Numbered from the stretch's first letter, positions 34,771 through 46,630 are shown. The stretch: 64,000 nucleotides of DNA from Ctenosaura bakeri (GCA_948474755.1 CAOLHI010000920.1:186001-250000); one strand, 5' to 3'. A program made the numbers and translations. The notes: generated from the letters alone by a model not told the origin.

Positions 34771-37695
34771 ATCCTTTAGAAAATAAATTGTATATCTCTA
34801 AGTGGAAGGAAGACATGGGAAGAGAATTGTCTTAAAATGGGCAGCCTTGTTTATTCAATCAAGGATCTTTATTTGCAGTTTAATGAGAATAGGGGAACTA
34901 GATTGGACACATTTTTGGGTTAAATTTCTACTGGTAAAATAATCCTTCCCCCAGTGTATTCCTGGATCTACTTGCACAACTTACTTGTGGGCCTATATGG
35001 CTAGTATACTGGTCCATAACCATGCCACATAAGGCACTGTGGGGAAGGATCCACTTTTGTTGGCATCTGATTCAGGAAAGGCCAATATTGATATATCGGA
35101 TGCAATATGCCATGATGCCAGGTGTCTGAGAGTGGTGTTAAGGGATTTATTAGGTTCATCTACCCCAATTCACTTTCCTTTGGATAACACTTCAGCCAAT
35201 CCCCTTCACCTCCAGTGCAGTGTGAGTTTTGATGGTCACTTTGGGGCCCGTTAGGAAATGTTACTTTGGTGATGGTGTTTTTTTGGGGGGAGTGTGCCTG
35301 TACTTGGGGGACTGCCTCAACTGGCTTGCAGTGGTGTCTTTAAATAGTTGGTCACATAGCTGGCAGTGGGGAGGAAGAGGTAAGATTTACAGTGAGCGCC
35401 CTGGCACCTTTTTGGTGAAGGGGAGAGGTCTGGAACTGCCTCTTTAGGTCCTGAGACCCAGGTTGTGGAAAAGGAGACTAGTCTTGGGGCTGGCCTGGAA
35501 GGCTTTGCTCTCACTTAGGTCCTATGACTTGCAGGTGGGGTTCTTTCAGTCTGTTTTCCAATAGATGGTCAGACAGGGAGCAACTCAGGTAATGGGTTGC
35601 CCTTGGGGCTCATGTGGTTCACCCAGGTGAAAGGTGAGGAGGAAGTCATGAAGCAACAGCTGGCTTCAGCTGATCCTGCACTAGGTTGCTCCTCCTTTCA
35701 CCTTTGTTTAAATAGGTTCTAGGTTAAAGTGTCCCCTTTCAACCCATTCTCTGTGTCTGGTCCCGTTATTCCATGTTTGGTCAGCAAAGACATGTTTTCA
35801 CAAAAGAAAAGAAGAGGTAAACAATTGATGTGATCAATCATACTCAGTCTATTCATCTTCATCTTTTGTTACTTCTTGGTTGCTTCCAGCACTCAGATTG
35901 GGAACTTGGGTCATTGGATAATATGTGGGTTGTCTGATTTCCAGATCTATGCCTCATGCCTAGTTAACATTATAACCGCTGTAAAGAATGAATTTGTAAC
36001 CCATTTTAACCCAAATCTGGTGTCCTTCACCTGAGTCCTGCTGTCACCACTAGCCCCACAAACAGATTTTGCTATGAAGGCCACCCAAGGTCTTTCAAAT
36101 TGTTGTGTGATTGATGTAAACAATTACTATTCCTTTTCTTTTCTTAGAATGAGAAAGAGGATCTGGAAAACTAACACCCCTGTTTTCAATAATGGTATGC
36201 ATTTTGGTTCCTTAGACAGAAATAAAGTTGCTTCAACAAAACAAAATTAACTACATCTCTAAAATATGTCTGCTCTATTATACCATTGCAATTATTGATC
36301 CTTATTTATTAACTTAATTGACACATTCAGAGGGCAACCCTAGAAAGGAAAATTACTCTCCAAGAAGATATGTTGATCAAATACTATCATGACTGTGATT
36401 GGTTCCCCAGGACAGAAATTAAATATCAATCACATTGAATCGAACCTCTACCCGCTGAGATTTATTACAGCATTACCATTCATTTTTATTGCTGGTTTTT
36501 CATGTAGTCCCTGATTACATTGCACACTCATACAGTTGCTGGGTGTGTGCAATAAAATGTGATTGTTTTATGTCCGTGCGTATTCTGTCTTGTAAAAGGC
36601 TTGTATAAGACAGTAAGTAACATAAGTGATTTTTACCAGTTAGCCAACCTCAGAGATCCATAAAGATAATATATCAGAAACTGTGTTTTATACATTTTAA
36701 AAATAAAACGGTGGGCTCAATCTTGAAATCTTCAGTCATGTGGTAGTGCCATTACATCCATATTCTTCCCTTCTATTACTTATTCTCAATGGCTTCTCCA
36801 TTTCTTTTTCCCACACTATCATTTGTAGTTGAATTATATGTAATTTCAGCCTGATGTGGCCAATCTAACACCTACTGAACTCAGCATGGGGTGCATCTCT
36901 AGTCTTATATCAGGTGGTCTCTCAGTCTGCATCTGAATCTTCCAACACACAAGAAGATTTAATATAACAACACTTATAGGACTGTGTAACCACTTTTGCA
37001 AGATAGAGGGATATTAATGTTATTAATGCAAAGTTATTTGTAAGTGAATTTTGAACTTATCACCCTGCCTTTTAATTCACTGTTTGTGATACACTTATAC
37101 AATTTAGCATGATTTTACACAAAAATCAATTTGTTTTAACTTTCTTGCTTCTGCATTCTGGGTTAGATCCAGACTTAGCCTATATGTATCTCCCAGTGAA
37201 ATGAATGAGATTTAAGTGAAGTCATCAAAATGCAATTGGACTTAACTTGGTCTGGTTCCATCTAATGATTTTCCATAGTGTAAGTTGAATGGTTATGTTT
37301 TTGCCTTTCTGTAGATTATATTACAGTTGTTTTCTAGCTGGCTGCAGTCAAGAAACATGAGTTCTCATCATGACAGTGAACTCTGAAGAGGTGTGTGCAA
37401 CCAGCTTTTGTGAAGAATTTGGGTCTTGAGTGCAGTGATATAGTGGGGCCAGAGCTCAGGGGATTGAAGCACCAATAGTTTTTGATTAGCAGTAGTTTGT
37501 TCCAAACAGAATAAACAATTTAATCAGTGGTATTTACATAAGTGCTGAATTAGCATTCAGTAACTGATTCAATAGATCTGTTTTAGAAAATTGGATTTAG
37601 ATCTCAACATTTTATTTAAACCAAAAGGTAAGCTGTTCCTTTTTAGGAAATATTTTCATGAGGAAAGAGGGTTTAGCAGGAGTACAAAATGTCTG
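34771..37695. other. Long stretch with no recognised feature
   Basis: 2.9 kb. The part at 35040-35760 is more G-rich on the plus strand (GGGG tracts at 35284, 35305 and 35374) and contains TTTCACCTTTGTTTAAATAG near 35696, but no LTR ends or known family are visible. 37150-37270 weakly resembles a family B foldback unit. No exon stands out. Confidence 0.45.
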
Positions 37696-37800
37696 GCCTT
37701 CCAGATATTGTTGAACTGTAACCCCCCAACTTTCTTCACCATTGCCTATGCTGGTTAGAGCTCATGAGAGCTGTAGTCCAACAACATTGGGAGGACTGCA
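37696..37800. mobile_element. Inverted-repeat element (family D)
   Basis: CCTTCCAGATATTGTTGAAC on the left pairs with GTCCAACAACATTGGGAGG on the right, around GCCTATGCTGGTTAGAGCTC. This is the common squamate foldback unit whose consensus holds 'gttggactacaactccca' at both ends in opposite orientation. Confidence 0.65.
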
Positions 37801-38945
37801 TGACTCCCATCCCTGGTTTATGGGAAAGATTTCCCAAATATATAATTGGTAGCAGAGGATGTTCAGGCATATTCTTATGCATTCTACTCATTCTTAATGA
37901 GATCATTCGAACTTCTCTATATTTGATCTCACAATTTGGCATATCCTATTTCCATTTCAAATAAGTCTCCATTTTTATTCTCTATACATAGTGCTGTTCC
38001 AAACTGCACAGCAGATAGCTCCTTTTTTCTCCCATTGTCTTATTCCAGGTAGCTCCTTAGATTTTCAGTTTCACAAAAATTGTTCCTCTTAGAACCAATG
38101 ATGCAAACCTAATCCCTTTCAAGGTCCTACATATCACTTACAGTGCTTAGCCATAACAGTGAATGCTATTATTACTTTTCCTTGTTTTTCAGGCCTTAGT
38201 CTAAAACTGGATGAAACTCATGAACAAATACCCTGTTGCAATACAATGGAGCCTATGGGTGAACACACCTTTCAGGCTGTCCCCCTTGCTGAGGAATGCA
38301 CAGCACTAAGGGGCACTCACTAGCCTGAAACCTGGGACTCTGTTGTCTCTCCATAAACTCATGGTGAAGAATTGTATTATTGCACAGGTTTGGTGGAATG
38401 CAAGTCTTTTGGAGATAAGATTGATGCCCCCTTGACGGAGCTGGGCTTGCAGCTGCAATCTCTGCTTTTCAGGTCAAGGGACACTGGTTCAGCGATAGTC
38501 CATGAAGCCACAGTCTCTTGAATCAGAGCCACAGGCATCTCATCTTCTGGGGCACTGCTGAACTCTAGGATCATGAAACCAAAACACATGCCATGATTGC
38601 TAAATTTCTTCTCAGTAGCAGTAGCCTCTTTGGAGAAAGACTGTGTGCTACTGGCCCATACTGGCTTGTATATAAATACATGTATTTGTGTGGCAACCAA
38701 ATCAATAGTATGTAAACCAATTAGTGTCACACAGTTCCTTATTAAAGATTAGACTTCAGTTAATGCAGATGCCAAAATAATAGTGGACATTTTAACTAGT
38801 AGACTGCAAATGTTCCAGATATATCCTATGACTAAATTAGGCTGGATTTGTGATCAACTGCCCAGAGCTGGAACCATTTATGTCCTGATAAATTTGCCTG
38901 TTGCATTTATATCAAATGGTGAAAACAGAGCTTGGTTAAATTGTA
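37801..38945. other. Stretch with no recognised feature
   Basis: The 117-codon minus frame at 38377-38730 has no recognised domain. No other signal. Confidence 0.45.
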
Positions 38946-39036
38946 CTTTTGGACTACAACTCCCAGAATCCCCTAGACAGCCTAGCCAGTGACGAGGGTG
39001 GCTGAGGGTACTGTGAAATATGTGGTCCAAAAAGCA
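38946..39036. mobile_element. Inverted-repeat element (family D)
   Basis: TTTTGGACTACAACTCCCAG at the left and GTGGTCCAAAAAG at the right, with GCCTAGCCAGTGACGAGGGT in the centre. Complete but diverged copy. Confidence 0.65.
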
Positions 39037-39406
39037 ACAAGCTTTGAACCACAAGGAACCAGCAATGTCTATGTTGCTTGATGAGGAAAAGGTATTTGTT
39101 AACCTTTCTTCCTGTACAAAGCCTCCAGCCCTTCCCCATTAGTGAATGAATGTTCAACTTCTATAATTTTATGACCTCTCTCTTCTTTATTTTAATTTAA
39201 AATAATAAAATAGAGAGGAAAAAAGGGGGGAAAGATGAGGGATATAGTAGATATTCCAAAACATATTGAATGCAAAACATAAAGTCTGTTTAAGAAAACA
39301 AGAGCAAGCAAAACTAGCCCAAATGAAAGATTGTGCAGTATTCTTTCACAGTTCTCAGTTGTGCAGTTCTTTCATAGTTCTATGCAGAGCAGAGCCTAAA
39401 TACATG

Positions 39407-40019
39407 GGCCCTTTTCGCACTGAGGCTTCTAGCGCAAGCGGGGGAGGCCGGCAAGCGCAAGAAGGCTCCTCTGGGAGGCTGCCGCTTCCCCCTCCTTCCT
39501 TCCGCAGGCGAAGGAACGAGCGGGGAAGCGGCACCGAAGGAGGCTTGCCGCACAAGCTGCCCTCCCCCGTGCGAAGCGGGAGACCTCGCACCGGATTCCC
39601 CCCTGCGCGCGCGAAGCGGGCGGTGTTGCGCCTGATTCCTCCCCCCCCCGCGCGCGAAGTGGGCGGCGTCACGCCGGATTCCCCCCCCGCGCGCGAAGCG
39701 TGCATGCACGAAGCGGGCGTCGCGTCCGTCGCGCTAGCTCCCCACCCCGCTCCTTCCTTCCGCAGGGGCGGAGGGAAGGAAGCGCGACCCAGCCGGCCCC
39801 CGGAGGCTCCGCACGAAAGGTAAGTGAGGGTGGGCGCCGGGAGCGTTGCACAAGCGCGGGGTGATTTTCGCTTGGACGCAAAAATCAAAAAACCCGCGCT
39901 CGCGCCGCTTCAGCCCCGTGAGCCGGGCGGAAGTGGGAGTGCGTCGTGCGGAGCGACGCTCCCGCTCCCGTGAGACTCATGGGGCTGTCGCGCGAGCAAA
40001 GGCCCGTGAGAAAAGGGCC
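39407..40019 (+). mobile_element. CpG-rich non-autonomous DNA transposon
   Basis: A 613-bp, strongly GC- and CpG-rich unit in AT-rich DNA. Ends are GGCCCTTTTCGCAC and GTGAGAAAAGGGCC, inverted repeats with one mismatch, and the 3-bp flank ATG is perfect (39404-39406 and 40020-40022). The interior holds imperfect tandem units of the form GCGCGAAGCGGGCG...GATTCCCCCC (39585-39715), a CCGCTTCCCC...GGGGAAGCGG inverted repeat (about 39480-39533) and GTAAGT at 39820-39825. The right 209 bp match 17119-17354. The 185- and 177-codon frames on opposite strands are by-products of GC content. High remaining CpG suggests a young copy. Confidence 0.82.
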
Positions 40020-40022
40020 ATG

Positions 40023-41997
40023 GTCTGGCATTATTATGTGTGATTTTTTTTCTTTTTAATATTACATAAAATGATTTCAATGAGGAACAAATTATTAATT
40101 GCTTCATCCAGCTCTGACAAGCACAATAAGTGGAATTTTTCAGAGATCATAGAATCCTGATTTTTTTTCTTTTTTGTGAGTTGTTTTTGCAAATCAGATA
40201 TCTTAATATTTCTCCGCTCCTTTTGCAACTGCCTTGTGTAAGAAAAGGAAGGGAAAAGAGAAAATAAGTTCAGAAATGTGCCTAATATTTTCCCTTATTC
40301 AAACAAAGTTCTTCTTGGGTTCAAAGACACAGAATATCCACTTGCAAAGTTGAATGTTCTAAGATACTGAACATTGTATCAATTAGGTTAAATAAGAAAT
40401 TTTCCTTTTAGGTTTTAGGAAGCCTGACTACAGCATGGCATTTTAGAGTACTTCACATACTATAGATTCCTGGTTCCTAATCAAACCAAGAGGTAGATGG
40501 AAATATGGTGAGATATATGTCAAAAATACAAGAAAATGTGACAATATTTCTCAGCAAGAACCACTGAGGGAGTGTAGTGGAACAGGGTGGCAACAGCAAT
40601 GGGCAGGTGAGCCATGTGGTCCCATGACTCCTCCTACATTTAATTCAAAGAATGGAGGAGTTTGTCCTGTATCTACCCACTCCATACTTTGCTAGAAAGA
40701 ATCTACATTAAACAAACTTGTTCTTTCACTGTTGTCACCTTCTGAATATTCTAGGAGAGGATCTAAAATTAGAAGACCTGCTGTCTCTTTGTATCACCAT
40801 TGAAATAAGATCTAGTTTTGAATTGTTTGTCTGTTTCAGGACTCTTCATGTTTTATTTTCAAGGTGTTGCAGAATTATTGCTGTGGTTGCTAACCCTCTA
40901 GGAATTTTTATCCTGTCAATTGTATCACAAAACAAAAGGCAGGTTCCTCCTTATCTGGCAGACTGTTCCTCTCTGCTGCTCATTTTCTTTTTCTTTTTAT
41001 TCATACATTATAAACACATAAATGTCCATCTTATTAAACACATTTTTTTCAAAATGAAATAAACCAGTTGTCAAGACCCTATATTACTTATTTAGTTACA
41101 AAAGCATAACTTAATAATGACTCCTGACCTGACTCCCAAAACTTACCTTAATAACCATGCAATGGAGGTCTTTTCTGAAAGTGATCGCGGCACCACAGGA
41201 TGAATTTTCCAGCCAACTCCCACCAGCAAGTGAAGCTGCAACAATCAGAAGCAGAATTGTGGTCACAATTGCTCATTGCAGCCTCACTCATGGATGACAG
41301 AGGCCCAGGAATGTCATCCTGTTCAGCCCGATTGTCAGCAGAACGGACCTCCACTACTCAGTGCAGCTGCTGCACTGAGGCTTGGGGGCATTTATGTTCA
41401 TGGCAATAGTGCCATTATCGTGAATAACTACTTTTGGTGAATACAGAGCAGTTTCAAATCCGTAACTGCAATACGGGATGCCAGCTACCACATTTGGGAG
41501 CAAACTCCCTGTTTGCCATAGGCGGGCATAACTGTCATGTGCCACGTATATCAATTTATCCATTTGAGTTGGATTTAACCTTTAAACCACCATTCTCTTA
41601 CAGTGAGAAATCAGAGCATTCCACATCTAGCTAAAGTGATTTAATTTGCAATTATAATATCTTTTTAAGTAGATACCATTTTTTTAACCTAAAAGCTTCC
41701 AAAACTAGTTGAATAGTATAGTTAAAACATGAAATCTTACATTCATTCCTATCCTTGTGTCTATCTATAATGGTTGGAAGCTTTTAGTACCAATATGAGC
41801 CTTAGTAAGTAGTGTATTGAAATAAGGGTTTTATTTCAATATGCTGACTATAGTTCTTTTGTTAAGAGTTTGTGGCTGGTTTGTTTTTTTTTAACCACTC
41901 TGGATTACATCAAATAGATTAAGTAATCTATAATGAATGTTTCTTTTGGTGAGCAAAGCTTTCTTAAATAAATGCAATTTTACAGCACTTAGCAATA
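40023..41997. other. Stretch with no recognised feature
   Basis: A less AT-rich block at 41150-41560 stands out slightly and has AACTTACC (GTAAGT in reverse) at its left, but I found no inverted termini. T/A runs near 40044-40056 and 40160-40176. No exon seen. Confidence 0.45.
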
Positions 41998-42227
41998 TTA
42001 TTGCAGTGGTATGAGTGCTGGACTATGACTCTGGAGACCAGGTTGAATCCCTGATCAGTCATGGAAAACCTACTAGGTGACCTTAGGCAAGTCACACTCT
42101 CTCTTATTCTCAGAGGAAGGCAAGGGAGAACTCTCTCTGAACAAATCATGCCAAGAAAACCATGTCATAGGTTCACCTTAGGGTTGCCATAAATCAGAAA
42201 CAACTTGGAGGCACACAACAATAAGTT
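41998..42227 (+). mobile_element. Sauria-type SINE, nearly full length
   Basis: The tRNA-like head is slightly truncated (GTGGTATGAGTGCTGGACTA, then GGAGACCAGGTTGAATCCC). The full body follows: GTGACCTTAGGCAAGTCACA, CAGAGGAAGGCAAGGGAGAA, GCCAAGAAAACC, CTTAGGGTTGCCATAAATCA, and an ACACAACAATAA tail. No clear target duplication was found. Confidence 0.88.
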
Positions 42228-42379
42228 ATTTTTGACATTGGTACCAACACCACCATCATCAATGTCATGGGAAAGGAGAACAGTTGCCTCACTCCCCAGG
42301 TGAGCTATAGTTTCCAGACTACCAGTATTCATTAAAAAAAAATCAACAAGTCTCTGGCCCTCTTATGAGGTAAAATAGT

Positions 42380-42795
42380 CCTGTATGGCTCAGGTCCAAA
42401 CTAGCAGAAGGACTATGTGACCCCCGACAAGTCTTCCTGACCCCTGAGATCTTCAGAAGAGGCCTTCTCTTACATCCAGCTCTGTCAGAGGTGTATCTTA
42501 TAGGAACAACAGGCTTGGAACTCTGTTGCTGAAAGGCTGGAATGGCCTATAAGTGTTGTCAAAAGGGAAAGACTTTTAAAAGAAAAAACAACAACAACAG
42601 GTTTTCAGGAACTGGCCATTTTTTTGAAAAAGGTCTTTATTAAGGGCATATACTGTTTTTAATTTTTAGTATAATTTTAAGTTATTTTTGATGTTCTTGA
42701 TAGTTTTAGTGGTAATCTTTGAGTGTTGTTAACTAAACTGTATCTGGTTTTACAGCTTTGGGGAAAAGGCAGGATATAAATAAAGGAAAAAATAG
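42380..42795 (+). mobile_element. L2/CR1-like LINE 3' end fragment
   Basis: It has the layout of the end of an L2-type ORF and 3' UTR: a segment with AGAAGAGGCCTTCTCTTACA, GGAACTCTGTTGCTGAAAGG and GGAACTGGCCATTTTTTTG, then a T-rich 3' UTR and TTGGGGAAAAGGCAGGATAT near the end, where 'ggcaggatataaataaa' closes the element. The end of 56466-57065 is equivalent. Confidence 0.6.
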
Positions 42796-43947
42796 GAAAG
42801 AGAAGAGAGAGAGAAGGAACGCTGCTACTACTTACGCAGACCACAATCCTGTATCAGCTTATACTTAACTACGTACTATATAAATAACTTATCCTGGCCT
42901 AACCATCCCAAAATCTGATAGAAACATCATTCAACTGTGCTCTGATAGTAGGAAGAACCTCTTCTCCCCATGGCAATAGCTCAAAAAGTATGACTAAATA
43001 GTGATTGTGAATACAAAGCAGTTACCTAACCATAACATTTTTATATTCATGATCACTTCTTAGTCATGATTTTGACACTATTCTATGACCATAACCTGGC
43101 CCCTCCCCCCGCACCTACTTTTTCCAGACATCAGCTGCTTGGGCAGAAGGAGGGCCATTCTGCCAATAATCAAAACATAATTAGATGATGTTTCCATTAA
43201 ATTTTGGGGAGTCAGGCCAAGATAAGTAGTTTAGTTAAGTACTTAGTTAAATATGAGCTGATACAGGATTCTAGCCATAGAGTTTAGAATGTTTCTTATA
43301 GATACTTCCTATATTATTGTAGTGAACATACTGTAGTTTTGCTGAGGAACATGATCCTTCATGTAACTTTGAATATAATGTTCTTTTCTAGTACTGCTAT
43401 CTCCTTTCCTCGGATTTCTGTTACTCAGTGTAGTCATCTAAATGGAATTGAATGTGACTCTAAGCAGCAACGAATGCACACAAGGAAAGTGTACAGGTGT
43501 GCTGTACCACTTGCTATATACATGAATCACAGTCATGCACTACTGTGTTGCTTTGACAAAATTAGAAAAAGTCCTCCAGAGACCCATGCTAGATGTGGAG
43601 AACATCTGCAAGGCTTATCATCTATGGAACTGTTCTCTCCTTTCTGTGGAGCTTCTTTTTCCCAGTGTGAAAATGAAAGGAAGGATATTTCTTTCAGGAA
43701 ACTACCTTGTCTCCCTGCCATTCCTTTTTCCTCGGTCTTGCATGCCGAGGGGGCATGCACATGCTTATGATACTCATAATAGAGGACCACTGGAGAGAGC
43801 TGACATTCAGCATTTATGTGGACAACTCAAATCAGAAACAACAAGAACAAGTAAGTGTTCTCTTCCTAGGACTTTGTGCCTGCCCTCAAACTGGTTTGAA
43901 TATGAGAACTTTCCTTGACTTTACCAGTAACATTTGGCCCTCTAGAT
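42796..43947. other. Stretch with no recognised feature
   Basis: The 143-codon frame at 43339-43770 is the longest open frame here, but shows no known domain, signal peptide or conserved motif and is overlapped by others. Treated as chance. Confidence 0.45.
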
Positions 43948-43950
43948 ACA

Positions 43951-44386
43951 GGTCCTTTCCACATGAGGGGGCTACGCCACTGTGGGGCCACGATCGCAGT
44001 GGTCAACTGGTCATGCTTCTGCACAATGTCATTGCCGGCCCATTGCCATCTTGCCCCCAAATGGCGTGTGCGTGGTATTTGCAAAACGGAAAAAAAAAAT
44101 CCATTTTATATTTACCATTGTGCAGCACTGCCACCCTTCCTGGCTGTGCAGCAGGGCAGAAGTGTGCTGGTGATTCCTCCCTCCACAGTACAGCAATGGC
44201 AAGTGCCTGGCTGTGCTGCAGTAAGGAAGAGGCCAGTGCTCCCCTCCACAGTATGCTCCCCTCCACAGTATGCTCCCCTCCACTGTGACTAAGAGAGGTG
44301 CAGAGGGGAGTCTTCCAGGTGCACTCCCTTCCCTGCCAGGGCTGCAACAGAAGGACTTGCCAGAGCCCTCTCATGCAGAAATGGCC
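43951..44386. mobile_element. Non-autonomous DNA transposon, PIF/Harbinger-like ends
   Basis: The 436-bp GC-richer element has ends GGTCCTTTCCACATGAGGGG and CCCTCTCATGCAGAAATGGCC, imperfect inverted repeats of about 20 bp. Flanks are ACA (43948-43950) and ATA (44387-44389). The interior has GGCTGTGCTGCAG-type words, an A run at 44089-44098, and a 17-bp tandem repeat listed separately. Long overlapping frames (43707-44288 and 43915-44292) are not genes. Confidence 0.7.
44238..44288. repeat. 17-bp unit repeated three times
   Basis: GCTCCCCTCCACAGTAT occurs at 44238 and 44255, and with two changes at 44272. It lies inside the DNA transposon 43951-44386 and may be a private expansion of this copy. 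Confidence 0.92.
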
Positions 44387-44389
44387 ATA

Positions 44390-46017
44390 GTTGGAGTACA
44401 AGTGTTATCAATCCTAATCAACAGTGAGGGATAATGGGAATTTCAGTATAGCAGCTTCCAAGTACTCACAGGTTGCCCTTCATTGCTATAGATATTTTAA
44501 AAGGGTCTTCTTGGAAAGATTGAGTGGATGGGAATGGCAGCATAATGCCTCGAAGCAGTTTCCTTTTCCTATCTCTATACTTGAAGCAGAACAGAAGTCA
44601 GTTTTAATAATGCTAATATATGTTTGAATCTGGTTCCTTAAATTTCAAGGTTTAGGAACTAAACCATATTGGATATTGAAGTATTGATCTTAAATGGTTG
44701 AGATGAAAATAACTGTGGTTCTCACAGCATGATCACTGGAATACTTTCTCACTAGTATTCCCTTACAACTGTGTTTGGGGTTTATGCTGTCAGTGTATTT
44801 TGACTTTAACTTTGAACATCTAGTCTCATACAGAGCAAGAGATTTGGACTAATACAACTCTTTCATCTAAGTATTTGCATAATTCTGACCTAAATCAGTG
44901 GCATTTTGTTTACTAAAACAGCTGGAAAGGATAAGAGGAATTTTGTTATTTTGCTCCTCCCCTTCACACACTTTTCTGTATTTATGGTCATTTGAAGGAA
45001 CATTTATTTTTTATATATTAGAAGACATGGTATATATTTATTTATATTGTATATGTAGATAAACTAATAAAACCATAGGTTTTTCCAAATTCCAATTCTT
45101 TTTTCCCCCCTAGATAGGTATTATTTTCATTCGTGCTATAAAAAGCCATTAAAATTTAATAGAAGGAATCTAGGCCAAATATGCATTCAGATATATTATT
45201 TAGAGACTATTATCATATATGGATGTTTTACTTGACATTTTAAAAAATGATCTGTTTAATGCTGTGGTGCTGTAACTAATCACCTCTTCTGCTACTTTTT
45301 TTTTTTAAATACAGAAATTAAACACAGCTAAAAAGAACTGTGTCCTCAAAATCCTCAAATAGTTATTTTATTTTTGAGCTCCCATTGTAAAAAGCTTACA
45401 CAGAGCATAGATTTACTAAGTGTGAGATTCTGATCAAAAATATCATATGAAGAGTATTCATGTTAAACTTATTTATCATCACAGAATTTTCACTGCATGT
45501 ACAAGATTTAAAAACACCATGCTGTGATGGTCAAAGAGCCTATTATCGTGGCTTTGTTACATGCTTTGGATTAAATGCATGCGTTGCCACAGAGAATTTA
45601 ACACCCTACTCCTGACATATTATTTGGATGTATTTCCTGCTGCTTTCAGTGCAATTTACTCCGCGGTAACATGCTGAGGACTGGAGTACAGGTCCAAGAC
45701 ATTGTGACGAACAATGAGTGATTCGAAAGGTAGAAAAGTAATATCAAGCCAAGAGCTGGACTGTCTTATGCAACCACAGCCTGTGTGTTTTTGGTTTTAT
45801 TTCCAATTATGACACAAGACCACAAGAGAGACAAAATCCCCTGACATGCAGATGATTTCTTGTAAAATATGCTGATCCTATTTACTATCTGAAAAGTTGT
45901 CTAAGGTGGGGCAGAGCTCAAGGGAATATGTATAAACATTACATGCAATACAGTTAGAGTAAAAGAGTGAGTTTAAAATTAGATGTCAAGCTTTACTCTG
46001 TGTTTGCTAATCATGGG
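44390..46017. other. AT-rich stretch, nothing recognised
   Basis: No repeat family or exon is recognised. The part at 45490-45730 is less repetitive and more evenly composed than its surroundings (see findings). Confidence 0.45.
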
Positions 46018-46116
46018 TCCCTGGAAGTTGCTGGACTACAATATACATCATCACTAGCCAGCATTGCTAATCTTCTGGGACAACTGGAGTTATAGTTTTC
46101 ACCCAAGGATGCAAGC
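46018..46116. mobile_element. Inverted-repeat element (family D)
   Basis: TGGAAGTTGCTGGACTACAA at the left, CTAGCCAGCATTGCTAATCT in the centre and GGAGTTATAGTTTTCACCCA at the right fit a diverged copy of the foldback unit at 37696-37800. Confidence 0.6.
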
Positions 46117-46212
46117 TTGACAACAACTGTTCCAACTTGTACCTATTTTTCTGAGATGTGGAAAAAGAATAGGTCAGACCCAATGCTTTTGTTATACTAA
46201 AAGGTGGGGAAT

Positions 46213-46309
46213 GCATGGCCCTCTGAGAAGTTATTGGCATGCAAGAAGCCTAGCAAGCATATTTAATGCAGAGAGATTATGGGAGATGCAATCTAACATC
46301 TGGAGGATT
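46213..46309. mobile_element. Inverted-repeat element (family D), diverged
   Basis: ATGGCCCTCTGAGAAGTTAT, GATTATGGGAGATGCAATC and CATCTGGAGGATTATG match the general layout of family D. It lies about 100 bp after the previous copy. Confidence 0.45.
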
Positions 46310-46318
46310 ATGTATTTC

Positions 46319-46630
46319 CTATTCTTGCTTAATATCAGGAGTCATTTGATTTGCAGACTCCACATTGTCAAAGGAACTTAGATATGTGTGAAGAAGAGAA
46401 CGTTTTAATCCAAGCCATTGTTTGTAGCTAGTCAAGCAATTTCTCTTTGTATAGATTTTAAATAAAATAATAGCAATGCAATTTGCTGCCAACCCCACTA
46501 TGAATACAGCAGACACATACACAGGACCTGAACTAAGGGTCACAGTTTTATTAAGTAATTTGAAAGCTCTGCCGTGGAATATGCAATTCAGTAACACCAT
46601 TCTCCCTCCTACAGGGAAAGTTGCTGACAC
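46319..46630 (-). other. Open frame with one possible membrane segment, not supported as a gene
   Basis: 103 codons without a stop; the first ATG gives about 93 residues from 46600. It encodes one hydrophobic stretch (VYVSAVFIVGLAANCIAIIL) followed by a basic KIYTKRN run, as in a single-pass membrane protein. A stop codon lies directly upstream in frame, and I see no splice sites or homology. A frame of this length is expected by chance in 64 kb, so it is recorded as a candidate only. Confidence 0.12.

Noticed and set aside
39266..39888. Overlapping long open frames (185 codons plus, 177 codons minus)
   Set aside because: They lie in a CpG-rich transposon with inverted ends and an ATG duplication; low stop frequency follows from GC content, and the translations are low-complexity Arg/Pro/Ala.
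43339..43770. 143-codon open frame as a host gene
   Set aside because: No domain, signal peptide, splice context or recognisable homology; several other frames are open in the same place.
43707..44292. 193- and 125-codon frames
   Set aside because: They run across the ends of a DNA transposon (43951-44386) and a 17-bp tandem repeat.
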